DNA from: a virus
Reading direction: 5' to 3' (one strand)
DNA: 62,449 bases
Virus record (IMG/VR): IMGVR_UViG_3300006923_000022
Coordinates: 1-62,449 of that record
Shown here in pieces: positions 44,461-53,465 of the stretch. The stretch's first letter is position 1. Every line of letters starts with the position of its first letter. The position numbers and the translations under genes are program-made. The notes beneath the pieces were generated by a model, which ran no database searches, was not told the DNA's origin, and saw only the letters and a program-made list of their open reading frames with translations.

Positions 44461-45093
44461 ATGAGTAAACAATTATTAACAGAATTTTTTGAACTGTGTC
44501 CGAACGGACGCTGTCTTGATCTACTGAGTGAGAGACAAAAGAAAGAAGTAATCGAGAACGGTGCCGTATATCTTACCGGTCGTATTCAAACAGCAGGAAA
44601 GAAGAACGGAAACGGACGAGTTTATCCAAAGAAAGTTCTGGAGAAAGAAATAAATAACTATCAAAAAATAGTGAAAGACAGCAGAGCAACAGGCGAACTA
44701 GATCATCCTGATGATTCTGTCATCAACCTTAAGAACGTATCACATTTGATTGTTGAGTGCTGGTGGCAAGGAAATGATGTCATGGGAAAGATCAAGGTTC
44801 TTGATACTCCATCTGGTCGTATCCTTAAAGACCTTATTAATGCTGGTGTAAAACTCGGAATCTCATCCCGTGGATTAGGCTCAGTTAACGAAGACATGAG
44901 CGGACAATCAGTTGTAGCCGAAGACTTTCAGCTTATTTGTTTTGATATCGTATCAGAACCTTCAACCCCAGATGCCTATGTGTATCCGGACGAAAAACGC
45001 AACGCTCTTGGCTCCGACATGTTTAAAGTCAAGATGAGAGAAAACAAAGAAAACCAAATAGATAATCTATTTAATAAGATATTGAGGGATTAA
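44461..45093 (+). CDS. 21: Prohead core protease, gp21-like
   Basis: A 210-aa serine protease that matures the prohead by cleaving scaffold, capsid and internal proteins. Family landmarks are NGNGRVYPKKVLEKEI (residues 49-64), GELDHPDD with the likely catalytic His82, and GISSRGLGSV with the likely catalytic Ser135/Ser136. Length equals T4 gp21 (212 aa). GGAG precedes the ATG. Its presence makes the (L/I)-x-E sites in the neighbouring capsid, GNAT-like and leader proteins meaningful. It is followed directly by the next head gene. Confidence 0.9.
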   Translation: MSKQLLTEFFELCPNGRCLDLLSERQKKEVIENGAVYLTGRIQTAGKKNGNGRVYPKKVLEKEINNYQKIVKDSRATGELDHPDDSVINLKNVSHLIVECWWQGNDVMGKIKVLDTPSGRILKDLINAGVKLGISSRGLGSVNEDMSGQSVVAEDFQLICFDIVSEPSTPDAYVYPDEKRNALGSDMFKVKMRENKENQIDNLFNKILRD

Positions 45094-45510
45094 ATGAACA
45101 AGAATGAATTAAAACAAATGCTCAAACCATTGATAAAGGAGTGCATCAAAGAAGTTATTTTCGAAGACGGAACTCTTTCGTCAATTGTATCTGAAGTAGC
45201 AAGGGGAATGGGACAACAGACAATCGTTGAGACCAAACAAGTTTTTCCAACAAAACAAAAGCCACAATATGAAACAGACGATCAGGCTAAAAAAAGACTT
45301 GATGAGAAAAGAAATAAGATGATGGAAGCAATTGGCGGAGATGCATATAACGGAGTAAATCTCTTCGAAGGCACGACACCAACACCAACACCAACAAGCG
45401 ATAACAATCAGGGGCCATTGTCAGGAGTTGACCCTAATGATGCCGGTGTTGATATAACATCAGTTATGGGGAAATCAGCGGCTATATGGTCGAAAATGGC
45501 AGGTAAGTAA
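45094..45510 (+). CDS. Small prohead/virion protein
   Basis: A 138-aa protein starting immediately after the protease stop. The N-terminus NKNELKQMLKPLIKECIKE is an amphipathic helix followed by VIFEDGTLSSIVSEVA and recalls, loosely, the LKQIIKEE leader family. The middle is charged (KKRLDEKRNKMMEAIGGD) and the C-terminal half is Thr/Pro-rich and disordered (TPTPTPTSDNN) before a helical end (GKSAAIWSKMAGK). A prohead core or internal-protein role is inferred from position between protease and structural genes. Its stop overlaps the bS21 start (TAATG). Confidence 0.5.
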   Translation: MNKNELKQMLKPLIKECIKEVIFEDGTLSSIVSEVARGMGQQTIVETKQVFPTKQKPQYETDDQAKKRLDEKRNKMMEAIGGDAYNGVNLFEGTTPTPTPTSDNNQGPLSGVDPNDAGVDITSVMGKSAAIWSKMAGK

Positions 45511-45716
45511 TGGGCATAAACTATTCAGTAAAAGTCCGAAGAAAGGACAATATTGAACGTGTTATAAAGCGTTTTATAAAAAAATGTAAAAAACTTGGTA
45601 TAATTGATGAGGCGAAAGATAGACGCCACTATACCAAACCTTCGGAAAAAAGGCGACGCGCAAAAGAACGAGCCATCCGAAGACGCAAGAAAGAAGAGAG
45701 AAAACGTAGAAAATAG
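45510..45716 (+). CDS. rpsU: Phage-encoded ribosomal protein bS21
   Basis: A 68-aa, strongly basic homologue of the small-subunit protein bS21. It keeps the bS21 pattern throughout: a short beta start (INYSVKVRRKDNIERVIKRF), the helix IKKCKKLGIIDEAKDRRHY matching the RRFKRSCEKAG...RREFYEKP region, then KPSEKRRRAKERAIRRRKK. Bacterial bS21 is 55-71 aa. bS21 sits near the mRNA Shine-Dalgarno/anti-Shine-Dalgarno helix on the 30S platform, so a phage copy could replace the host protein and bias initiation towards phage messages; phage bS21 genes are known from aquatic phages. It is coupled to the preceding gene by TAATG and has no strong ribosome binding site of its own. Confidence 0.85.
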   Translation: MGINYSVKVRRKDNIERVIKRFIKKCKKLGIIDEAKDRRHYTKPSEKRRRAKERAIRRRKKEERKRRK

Positions 45717-45717
45717 A

Positions 45718-45725
45718 CTATTTAT
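45718..45725 (+). promoter_or_regulatory. Candidate late promoter box CTATTTAT
   Basis: GACTATTTAT begins two bases after the bS21 stop and ends 21 nt before the ATG at 45747, with AAGGAG between. Confidence 0.55.
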
Positions 45726-45746
45726 AGTAGTTTTTAAGGAGTTAAA

Positions 45747-46211
45747 ATGTCAGTACATAAACATACTAGTTGGGGACGCACTAGAAGTCCCAAAAATTTA
45801 GCAGGTTCACATGGAACAGCAATAACAGTTTTAGCAAACACAAATACCCTTAGAGGTATAACTGCTACAACAGTTGGTTACAACACAGAAAATCAAAGAT
45901 ACCTTCACGTATTGGTCGAAGAAACAAATGATGGTAGCGACACAAATGCCGATGCAGTTTTCATCTATGGGTATTGCCATGCATTTCAAAGATGGTTTGA
46001 GATACCAGAGACAGAAACAGGAGGACAAGGACAGAATGCTAGGAATGCACCATCAGAGATTGATCCAACAAATTCTTCTACATCCCCCGCCTTACATGTT
46101 CCGGGTTCTCGAGATTATAGAGTTTACGAAATTCATGGCATCGACAAGGTTGCTTTTGTAGCCGGTAATGCTAGTAGGATTAATGTTTTTGCCGCATGTA
46201 GCACATTTTAA
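45747..46211 (+). CDS. Small virion protein, beta-rich
   Basis: A 154-aa predicted virion protein. It starts SVHKHTSWGRTRSPKNLAGS and continues with AITVLANTNTLRGITATT and QRYLHVLVEET, an alternation typical of small beta-structured phage proteins. The C-terminal half has a disordered Gly/Asn/Ser-rich linker followed by YRVYEIHGIDKVAFVAG. AAGGAG lies upstream of the ATG. It heads the fibre-like cassette and may attach or cap one of the following fibres; I do not recognise the family. Confidence 0.5.
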   Translation: MSVHKHTSWGRTRSPKNLAGSHGTAITVLANTNTLRGITATTVGYNTENQRYLHVLVEETNDGSDTNADAVFIYGYCHAFQRWFEIPETETGGQGQNARNAPSEIDPTNSSTSPALHVPGSRDYRVYEIHGIDKVAFVAGNASRINVFAACSTF

Positions 46212-46223
46212 AGAGAGGTTTAA

Positions 46224-49200
46224 ATGGGTGAATTTGGCTGGGCATATATTAGTGGAAGCAATGCTGGTGGTATTAACGATTCTATTCAAATTAAGAAGGA
46301 TCAGGCATTCACCGGTTCTTCTAATTTTACATATAGTGTTGCATCATCAACGGTTGCGCTAACTGGTACACTGAATGTATCGGGTACTATAAATGCCAAT
46401 GCTTTTAATTTAGATGTTACTAGTAAAAATGTAACAAATCTATCAGTTACTGGGTCTTCAAAGTTTGGTGACACAGCCGATGATGTCCACCAATTTACTG
46501 GTTCAATGAAAACAGCTGGTGCTGTTTCTTCTTCTTTAGGAAATAGTGCTCTTAGTTATGCTGGTATCAATGCGACAATGACGAATACCATTTCTAGCGC
46601 CATCGTCTCAGGATCAACAATGATCACTGGTGCTGCTGGGACCTTTGCATCAACTGTATCAGGTGGTGCTGGTACATTCACAACCCTTGCTGGTACTTCT
46701 TTAGCTTTACAAAACGGAGGAGTAACAAATGCAGGCTCCATTGCCGGTGCTACAACTGGTACTTTCTCCAGTACAGTAAGTGGTGCTGCTGGTACATTCA
46801 CAACCCTTGCTGGGACCTCCTTAGCACTACAGAATGGTGGCATAACAAACGCCGGCTCTATTGCTGGTGGGACAACAATATCTGGAACTGTCGGGAACTA
46901 CACAACATTAACAGGTACTTCGTTAAATCTTCAAGCCGGTGGTATAACAAACGCCGGCGCAATTGCTGGTGCTACAACAGTATCAGGGGGTGCTGGTTCT
47001 TTTGTTGCAATCACTGGGACATCATTGAACCTCCAGACAGGAGGCATCACGAATGCTGGTGCAATCTCTGGTGTCACGACTATATCTGGCTCTTCTAATC
47101 TGCAAATAGGTGGAACAGTGTCTGGCTCTACGATGCATTTAACAGGCTTGTCTGCTGGTACTGCTACCACATCGAGTTTTCTTGCTTTAGATACAAACAA
47201 CAATATTGTTCTCACTTCATCTTCTGGCGGCACAGCAACTCAAAGCAAATTAGGTGCTGCTGAAGACGGTGACTATGCCGACGGTCTTTATACCGATTTA
47301 ACAGCAGAGACTCTAATCGGGGTACCAATTGATCGCTTTAACGAAGTACTTAAAATATTGGCACCATCCCCAGCCCCAGCAGTAAATTCTATCAACGAAG
47401 ATATCACAGATGGTATTACAGCAAAGCTATCATTTGGATCGTCTTATCCAATAACAGATTATACCTCCTCCGGTACCACAGCTGGCTTTAATGCTGTTGG
47501 TAGATCAGGCAGCTATTCAGCTGCAACATCTGGCTCTAACATAAGATTGGGAATATACGATGGAACACAAGACATAACAGGGTATATCAATCATGACACG
47601 GTTGAATCTGTTGCGAATGGGTACTTAGCTTATTCAAATGATGCGTTTGGGAATGCAAATGAAGGTACTCTGAAGCTGGAATTAAACGGAACAGTAATAC
47701 ATTCAGTTGCGTTATCTGGGTTGGCAGGGAGCGGGAACCCCTTTACGGGATCTGCTAGTTCTCTTACAAGTCAATCAGGTTTTATTAATGTGTCCCTCAC
47801 AGCTTCTTCCTATGATGGAAACAACGCAGAGTGGTATATTTTTAAACATAGGACTGCCAAATTCAAGGTTGATGCTGGCGATCAAAAAGTTGGTTGGAAC
47901 TATGCGAGAGTAATTCACAGTTTAACCATAGACAACACTACAAACTATATCGAATGGGTCAACGATCCATCAGGTGCAGTCAATGACCTATCTGTCTCAA
48001 ATGGGAGAATAGAGGAGATAGCATTGGTCGGTACCAAATACCTTTCAGGTATTAAGTACAACACAGATGCCACAGCAAAATATAAGGTCGATATTAACAA
48101 TTTATATCGAAATATATATGCTGCTAGCGGAACACCTATTTCTTTTACTGTTGCAAATAGTGCAACACCTTCCGCACAATCCGTCGCTGACATCGGAGCA
48201 TCGGAAAACAATACAAAAGTCTTAGGTGTTACCGCCTCTTTGGATTTTAATGGCTCAACCTTATTTAGTGGCTCTATCACTAGCAATACAACTGTGACTC
48301 ATCCGTTAAAGAATACAATTTCAAATCAGGGTGGCGCTACAACTGGTAATGGTTTTCTCATTGATAACAGAACATTGGCCAGTTCCGTTTGGGAAGAAAA
48401 GTTTCATGACGAGACATATAGAAAAGTATCTAGCTCGTATAACGACCAAGCTGCGACAACAAACGTCTCTTCGTATTGGAATTCTCAAACACACATGACA
48501 GGTTCCAATGTAGATGGGCACCAAGATGGTTTGCTTTTTCATAATCAAAGACTTTATAGCCCTGTTGATGGAGACATACCCCATGGAGGGAATATAGCTG
48601 CTCTTGATAATATTGCTAGTGGTAACCCAAACTATAGTGGAATAATTGGAACAAGAACATTTTATCGTGTTGTTTCAAACTCAAGCGGAGTAACAAAGAG
48701 GGACATGAAGATCGTCTCTACAAAAAGTTCAACTACATATAACAATTCATCACTCGCAGCGGCAAACCTTCATTTTTTCGTAAAGGTGCCCGGTGCCACA
48801 GGTTGGATGGACATTTCACAAAATTTTGTATATGGAAGCACATCAGATAATAATGGGGCTTTGATAGCAGGAGCGGCGAATGATGTTGATTCTGGCAACA
48901 ATGCTCATTTTGTAACATTTGGAACAGAATCTATCGCTATCGGTGAAAATGTGATGGTTAAGATCCTAGCAGACGAAAGCTGGAGTGGATACCTTTCGGA
49001 ACTTTCATTCAGTGTTGGAGCAACATCGAACACTGCTACTGAAACGGCGGCACTAGATGACATTGATGCGAACAATACTGGTGTTCCTTCTAAACTGTCC
49101 TTTGGAGCTGCAAATGGTGTAACAAATTACAGCAATGCAACAGGATCTGCTATTTCTTTAAGTGATATTAATTCAAATGGATCCTATACGGTTAGTGGAG

Positions 49201-50801
49201 ATAGAAGGGGTGTTTTCTCAACTAAACAAAATTTAGTAGGGACTCTAAACGAAGATGTTAATAGCAATGGTAAGAATTATCCAGCCAACTCCTTCAAAGA
49301 TGCATATACGGGTTCTTTGACTTTAGAAGTGAATGGGATAGATGTACATACAATCAATCTGATCTCTTCTTTAAACGAGATTTCAAGCTCTAATGGAAAC
49401 ACCAGTGGTTTTATTGTCTCATCAGTCAGTTTCAGTACGACTGTGGATAATATACCAGATTATACAAAAACTTATAGAACCGGTTCGTATTATGTCGGCC
49501 CAGCCGATCAAAACTTGGGATGGAACTATGCAAGAATAAAACACATTATTGGTGGTTCAACAACAAATACAAATTATGTACAATGGGTTATAGATACAGA
49601 TTCTAATGCCCTAGCGGCAACTTTTGTTTCTTGTTCTAATTTTGATCACTTAGATATTTATTATCAATCTGGAATTAAATACTTTGCTTCTAGACCATCT
49701 GCTTCATATTCTTATACTGCTGCTAATGTCTATAGAAATATCTATTCTAATGAAGTAAATGCTCTACAATTTCCAACAACCACAAATTGTTCGATATCTA
49801 ATATCAAAGTCACAGGAGATGGGGTCTCAACGTTTAATTCTGGTGTTTCACAGACCGGATTACCAAATCTTGACAATTCAACTGATTGTGAGCAGGACTC
49901 TATTGAAATAACAGGAACAGTTAGGTTTGATTCTCTTACATCTATTTCAGGAGCGTATGGATCTGCTGCTTTTACAAAATATGATATTTCTGTGAACTCT
50001 GCAATACATCATCCTTTGAAATCAGACTTAACTAGCTCAACACAAAGTAAAACTAGCTTTATGGTTTATTCAGGCTCTATTGGAAGTACCAATAGCACAA
50101 CAAACGAATACTTTAATACAGAAACATACAGAATTGTTTCCGGAAACTATGCAAATCAAACAGACACCACCTCCTCTGCGAATGCTTGGAATTCACAAAC
50201 TCACATGAATGCTGCTAATGCTCATGGTGATGGGGTGGTGACCATAAACGGTTACGCTATCTCTCCTTTAAAAATTGGAAACCTTGGAGATACAAGAAAC
50301 TCTGGTCAAGGAGGTTCTCTACAGGCTCCAGCCGGTAATCCAAACTATTCAAGTTTAACAAATGCAACTAGATCATTTTATCGATATTTCCAAAATACAA
50401 CAGGTCAGGCAAAGCCAACTTTTACAGTTACTTTATATGGAGATGCAAATATCATATCCAAATCAGGAGCTTTTTACACTGGTTACTTAGGTGCCAATAA
50501 GAACATAAATGTTGAATTAAAAATTCCATATGACAACAATTTCACAGGCGATGATGATACTTCTACTGCTTGGGGAGATGTTGTAAAACCTTATTCTGCT
50601 GGTGTGCAACCAACAACGGATGGCATTGGAATTTACAGCGGTGGCGGTTCTGGTTTAGATCAAACTGTTGACGGAAGTGGAGCAGCAATAGGTATACAAC
50701 TCCAAGAAAAGCAAATAAGAAATAATCAATACTACGTAGTAAAAGTTACAGCCCATAAAAATTGGACAGGTCACTTATCAAGAATTTTGATAACATATTA
50801 G
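46224..50801 (+). CDS. Large fibre-like protein with short repeats and a long internal duplication
   Basis: A 1525-aa fibre-like protein. The N-terminal ~300 residues are Gly/Ser/Thr-rich with four repeats of about 35-45 residues built around GTFTTLAGTSLALQNGG and TNAGSIAG, a pattern common in trimeric fibre shafts. From about residue 390 to the end two long units (~550 and ~580 aa) are homologous: compare WNYARVIHSL/WNYARIKHII, WNSQTHMTGSN/WNSQTHMNAAN, GNPNYSGIIGTRTFYR/GNPNYSSLTNATRSFYR and KLSFGSSYPITDY/KLSFGAANGVTNY. It probably projects from the virion and contacts the host; whether it is a head or tail fibre cannot be told. Confidence 0.7.
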   Translation: MGEFGWAYISGSNAGGINDSIQIKKDQAFTGSSNFTYSVASSTVALTGTLNVSGTINANAFNLDVTSKNVTNLSVTGSSKFGDTADDVHQFTGSMKTAGAVSSSLGNSALSYAGINATMTNTISSAIVSGSTMITGAAGTFASTVSGGAGTFTTLAGTSLALQNGGVTNAGSIAGATTGTFSSTVSGAAGTFTTLAGTSLALQNGGITNAGSIAGGTTISGTVGNYTTLTGTSLNLQAGGITNAGAIAGATTVSGGAGSFVAITGTSLNLQTGGITNAGAISGVTTISGSSNLQIGGTVSGSTMHLTGLSAGTATTSSFLALDTNNNIVLTSSSGGTATQSKLGAAEDGDYADGLYTDLTAETLIGVPIDRFNEVLKILAPSPAPAVNSINEDITDGITAKLSFGSSYPITDYTSSGTTAGFNAVGRSGSYSAATSGSNIRLGIYDGTQDITGYINHDTVESVANGYLAYSNDAFGNANEGTLKLELNGTVIHSVALSGLAGSGNPFTGSASSLTSQSGFINVSLTASSYDGNNAEWYIFKHRTAKFKVDAGDQKVGWNYARVIHSLTIDNTTNYIEWVNDPSGAVNDLSVSNGRIEEIALVGTKYLSGIKYNTDATAKYKVDINNLYRNIYAASGTPISFTVANSATPSAQSVADIGASENNTKVLGVTASLDFNGSTLFSGSITSNTTVTHPLKNTISNQGGATTGNGFLIDNRTLASSVWEEKFHDETYRKVSSSYNDQAATTNVSSYWNSQTHMTGSNVDGHQDGLLFHNQRLYSPVDGDIPHGGNIAALDNIASGNPNYSGIIGTRTFYRVVSNSSGVTKRDMKIVSTKSSTTYNNSSLAAANLHFFVKVPGATGWMDISQNFVYGSTSDNNGALIAGAANDVDSGNNAHFVTFGTESIAIGENVMVKILADESWSGYLSELSFSVGATSNTATETAALDDIDANNTGVPSKLSFGAANGVTNYSNATGSAISLSDINSNGSYTVSGDRRGVFSTKQNLVGTLNEDVNSNGKNYPANSFKDAYTGSLTLEVNGIDVHTINLISSLNEISSSNGNTSGFIVSSVSFSTTVDNIPDYTKTYRTGSYYVGPADQNLGWNYARIKHIIGGSTTNTNYVQWVIDTDSNALAATFVSCSNFDHLDIYYQSGIKYFASRPSASYSYTAANVYRNIYSNEVNALQFPTTTNCSISNIKVTGDGVSTFNSGVSQTGLPNLDNSTDCEQDSIEITGTVRFDSLTSISGAYGSAAFTKYDISVNSAIHHPLKSDLTSSTQSKTSFMVYSGSIGSTNSTTNEYFNTETYRIVSGNYANQTDTTSSANAWNSQTHMNAANAHGDGVVTINGYAISPLKIGNLGDTRNSGQGGSLQAPAGNPNYSSLTNATRSFYRYFQNTTGQAKPTFTVTLYGDANIISKSGAFYTGYLGANKNINVELKIPYDNNFTGDDDTSTAWGDVVKPYSAGVQPTTDGIGIYSGGGSGLDQTVDGSGAAIGIQLQEKQIRNNQYYVVKVTAHKNWTGHLSRILITY
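46661..47095 (+). repeat. Four imperfect tandem repeats in the fibre gene
   Basis: Units of roughly 100-125 bp encode variants of G-x-F/Y-T-T-L-x-GTSL-x-LQ-x-GG-x-TNAG-x-I-x-G. The first two copies are very similar at DNA level (shared runs such as GGTACATTCACAACCCTTGC); the third and fourth are more diverged. Such repeats can expand or contract by recombination and change fibre length. The boundaries are approximate. Confidence 0.7.
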
Positions 50802-50808
50802 GAAATAA

Positions 50809-51882
50809 ATGAGTACGGGAAAAACTAACAGAACATCAACACAATTTGCGGCTAAGAAGCTGTTGGGGAAGGCCCATACCTCCAACGTATTTTCTGACGT
50901 TAATGAATCAATTCCTTCAAATGTTTCATTACCGTATAGCACTATCTTTGCTGATGATATTCCAAATACACCCGCAACTGGTGCTTTTGCAATAAGTGGA
51001 GCTGTTGAGAAAGTTTATTTAGATGTTGTCTCTTTATCAAATACGATTTATGATGCAAACGATGCAAATGGTGGTGGAGATGAGGCCTCAACAAATGGTG
51101 CTCATGGATATTATCTTAAACTTCCTTCAAACTACGAAACAACCTCATCCAATCCACAGCGAGGAACTGGGTCTTTCACAAACAGTACACGAATTTATAA
51201 TACCAGAGGTGCACTACAACTTGTACCTCCATTAATATCAAATGCCAATCCGAACCTTTATTTCCTAAAATTATACAAAGGAACAGTTAGTGATGCCAAT
51301 GAGATAACGTCTGGCGATGCTGTAGACTGGCAGATAGATTACTACTCAGGTGTTGTTTTTATACAGGACTATAATTCTTCAACAGTTCCTGTTTCAGCTT
51401 CTGCTTATCTGTATGTTGGAGATTACCTTGATACAAAGATAACAGAAATTTCTAGTAGTGGTACCGATATAACAGTTAAGGACGAGGGTTCAAACATATC
51501 AACAGAAGCTTCTTCTTTTGATTTTGTGGGTGCTGGTGTAACTGCTACCAATTCTAGTGACAACATCACTGTTACAATTCCCGGTGGAATAAACTATGCC
51601 AGAACAGCCGTAACTTCCACAGTAACCTCATCAATCTCCTCTAGAATATTGGGAATCTCCGCTTCAGCCGCATTAGAAATTAGATTACCAGCAGCATCTG
51701 GCTATACTTCTGGGCAATACTTTGTGGTTAAGGACGAAGCAGGAAATGCAGATTCAAACAATATAACGATTCTAACGACGGGAGCAGATACTATTGATGG
51801 TCAAACATCAATTGTGTTAGAATCTCCCTATGCAGCTGTAAATATTTACAGTAATGGTTCCGACAGTTTCTTTATCTATTAG
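50809..51882 (+). CDS. Fibre-like protein with shared C-terminal domain
   Basis: A 357-aa protein. The N-terminal portion (STGKTNRTSTQFAAKKLLGK, then VSLPYSTIFADDIP) may be the attachment part; the centre includes DWQIDYYSGVVFIQDY and SASAYLYVGDYLDTKI. The last ~55 residues (QYFVVKDEAGNADSNNITI, then DTIDGQTSIVLESPYAAVNI, ending SFFIY) match the C-terminal module of the fibre at 53492 (ILIIKDALGNFGSGTVTI, TIDGQT). It starts seven bases after the preceding stop, with TAGGAAAT as ribosome binding site. A fibre or fibre-tip role is inferred. Confidence 0.55.
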   Translation: MSTGKTNRTSTQFAAKKLLGKAHTSNVFSDVNESIPSNVSLPYSTIFADDIPNTPATGAFAISGAVEKVYLDVVSLSNTIYDANDANGGGDEASTNGAHGYYLKLPSNYETTSSNPQRGTGSFTNSTRIYNTRGALQLVPPLISNANPNLYFLKLYKGTVSDANEITSGDAVDWQIDYYSGVVFIQDYNSSTVPVSASAYLYVGDYLDTKITEISSSGTDITVKDEGSNISTEASSFDFVGAGVTATNSSDNITVTIPGGINYARTAVTSTVTSSISSRILGISASAALEIRLPAASGYTSGQYFVVKDEAGNADSNNITILTTGADTIDGQTSIVLESPYAAVNIYSNGSDSFFIY

Positions 51883-51904
51883 GGTAGATACCGAATTTTA
51901 CTTA

Positions 51905-51912
51905 CTATTTAT
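51905..51912 (+). promoter_or_regulatory. Candidate late promoter box CTATTTAT
   Basis: TACTATTTAT lies 79 nt before the ATG at 51992, the largest spacing in the family. A transcript starting about six bases downstream would begin at a stable hairpin (51919-51936). Confidence 0.5.
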
Positions 51913-51918
51913 AACGAA

Positions 51919-51964
51919 ATGGGCGTTCGCGTCCATGAGTCCATATATTTTAATATGAGACTCA
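51919..51964 (+). other. Two tandem hairpins in a 5' leader
   Basis: Hairpin 1 pairs ATGGGCG (51919-51925) with CGTCCAT (51930-51936), with one G-U pair and a TTCG tetraloop. Hairpin 2 pairs TGAGTC-CATAT (51936-51946) with ATATG-A-GACTCA (51953-51964), with a six-base loop and one bulged A. They share base 51936. No T-tract follows, so these are not simple terminators; they would form the 5' leader of the fibre gene at 51992. mRNA protection or translational control is inferred. Confidence 0.55.
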
Positions 51965-51991
51965 GCTATTATATCTATGGAGGATTAAAAA

Positions 51992-53398
51992 ATGGCTTAT
52001 AAATTTAACGTGGGGACCTTTAATATTAAAGGTGCCATTGATATGAGTTCAGCTACATCTGTTGCTCATAAAGACCTATCAGTAGCAACAGCTGACCTTG
52101 CTGCTGACGCAGTTGACGGTACTAAACTTGCTGATGATGCTATTGATTCAGAACACTATACAAACGGTTCGATTGATGGAGCTCACATTGCTGATAATGC
52201 AATTGATTCACAACACTATGCAGACGTTTCAATTGATTCAGCTCACATTGCTGATAATGCAGTAACCCTTGCTAAAATGGATGGTATTGCCCGTGGTAAA
52301 ATCATTGTTGGTGATGCTGCTGGTAACCCTTCGGTTCTTGCAGCTGGAGCTGTCGGCAAAATTCTTGTTGCCGATGGTTTTGGTGACCCTTCTTGGACCA
52401 CCATGGCAGGCGATGCTACTATAAGCGGTGGTACACTAACTATTGCTGACAATGCGATTGATAGTGACCAATATGTTAATGGCTCAATCGATCTTGTTCA
52501 CATGAGCGCAGCTTCAGTTGGTACTGATCAGTACGTTACCGCTTCAGTGGTGAACGTCCACTTGGTGAATGACGGTATCACTATTTGCGGTACAGACACC
52601 TCACTCGGTGGTTCTATCGCTGCTAGTGTTATTGCTACTGCTATTGATAGTGAAGACATGGCAATTACAGGCTTGACTGACCTTGACGTCAAGTCTGCTG
52701 GTAACATTACTATTCTTGACACAGTTGGAGCTAATACTCTTACTGTTGGTGCTGCTAGCACAACTGTTTCTATCGCTGGTAATTTAGCTGTTGCTGGAAC
52801 AACCACAACAATTAATTCAACTGATCTTCTTGTTGCAGACAAAATCATTCAAGTTGCTGCTGGCGCATCCAACCAAGCCACATCTAAAGATTCAGGTCTT
52901 TTGTTCGGTTTAGGTGATGTTAATGGTGCTCGACTCCTTTATGAAGTTGATGCTGGCAACAGTAACAATCAAGAATTAGTTGCAAGACAAGGTACCGGTA
53001 CAAATAGCGCTAGTCTTATTAGCATTAAAGCTAAAGATTTTATTGGTGATGGATCAGGTTTGACTGGCATTTCTGCTGATGCTGCTAGTGCAATGAGACA
53101 TACTATGAGTAACATTACAGCTTCTAACACAATTTCTGCTGTGGGAATGGTTATTTGCAATCTTCAACCCAGTACAGCTGGTATATTGACGATTAGTGGG
53201 TCTTTCACACAAGGTGATCAGATTCTTGTTAAAGCTGGTTCGAATGTTGACACTACCGCTACTTTGACAGTTACTGGTGCTGCTGGTTATGGATATAACT
53301 TTGATGGTGCTCAAACTGCCGTATTAGAATCGCCTCGTGCAGGTTTCACTCTTGTTTATGATGGAGATGCACCTAACGCTCTATGGCACATTATGTAA
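51992..53398 (+). CDS. Tail-fibre-like protein with AIDSEHY/AHIADNA repeats
   Basis: A 468-aa fibre-like protein. It begins AYKFNVGTFNIKGAIDM, similar to the 53492 protein (AYKFSKGSQVIGDL). Residues about 45-90 repeat the unit DNAIDSQHYADVSIDSAHI, with a further copy near 150-170 (ADNAIDSDQYVNGSIDLVHM); this is a familiar repeat type in marine phage fibres. The middle has beta-rich VGANTLTVGAASTTVSIAG and DFIGDGSGLTGISADA. The C-terminus (QILVKAGSNVDTTATLTV, ending VLESPRAGFTLVYDG and WHIM) belongs to the shared C-terminal module. GGAGGA precedes the ATG. A terminator follows the gene. Confidence 0.65.
   Translation: MAYKFNVGTFNIKGAIDMSSATSVAHKDLSVATADLAADAVDGTKLADDAIDSEHYTNGSIDGAHIADNAIDSQHYADVSIDSAHIADNAVTLAKMDGIARGKIIVGDAAGNPSVLAAGAVGKILVADGFGDPSWTTMAGDATISGGTLTIADNAIDSDQYVNGSIDLVHMSAASVGTDQYVTASVVNVHLVNDGITICGTDTSLGGSIAASVIATAIDSEDMAITGLTDLDVKSAGNITILDTVGANTLTVGAASTTVSIAGNLAVAGTTTTINSTDLLVADKIIQVAAGASNQATSKDSGLLFGLGDVNGARLLYEVDAGNSNNQELVARQGTGTNSASLISIKAKDFIGDGSGLTGISADAASAMRHTMSNITASNTISAVGMVICNLQPSTAGILTISGSFTQGDQILVKAGSNVDTTATLTVTGAAGYGYNFDGAQTAVLESPRAGFTLVYDGDAPNALWHIM
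52129..52264 (+). repeat. Tandem repeats encoding AIDSEHY/AHIADNA units
   Basis: Near-identical stretches such as GCTCACATTGCTGATAATGC occur twice in succession (52180s and 52240s), encoding ADNAIDSQHY/SIDSAHIADNA units. Another related copy lies around 52443-52506. Boundaries are approximate. Confidence 0.65.
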
Positions 53399-53440
53399 TA
53401 TTTTTTACAACAAGATTATTATCTTATGTTCTCAAAAGAA

Positions 53441-53465
53441 GGTCGGGCGAAAGCTCGGCCTTTTT
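53441..53465 (+). terminator. Intrinsic terminator with GAAA tetraloop
   Basis: GGTCGGGC (53441-53448) pairs fully with GCTCGGCC (53453-53460) using two G-U pairs, around a GAAA tetraloop, and is followed by TTTTT. It ends transcription of the fibre gene at 51992. A candidate late box starts at the next base. Confidence 0.85.

Noticed and set aside
46661-47095. CRISPR array or satellite in the repeated part of the fibre gene
   Set aside because: The repeats are in-frame coding units of fibre-shaft type with no separate spacers; there are no cas genes anywhere in the window.
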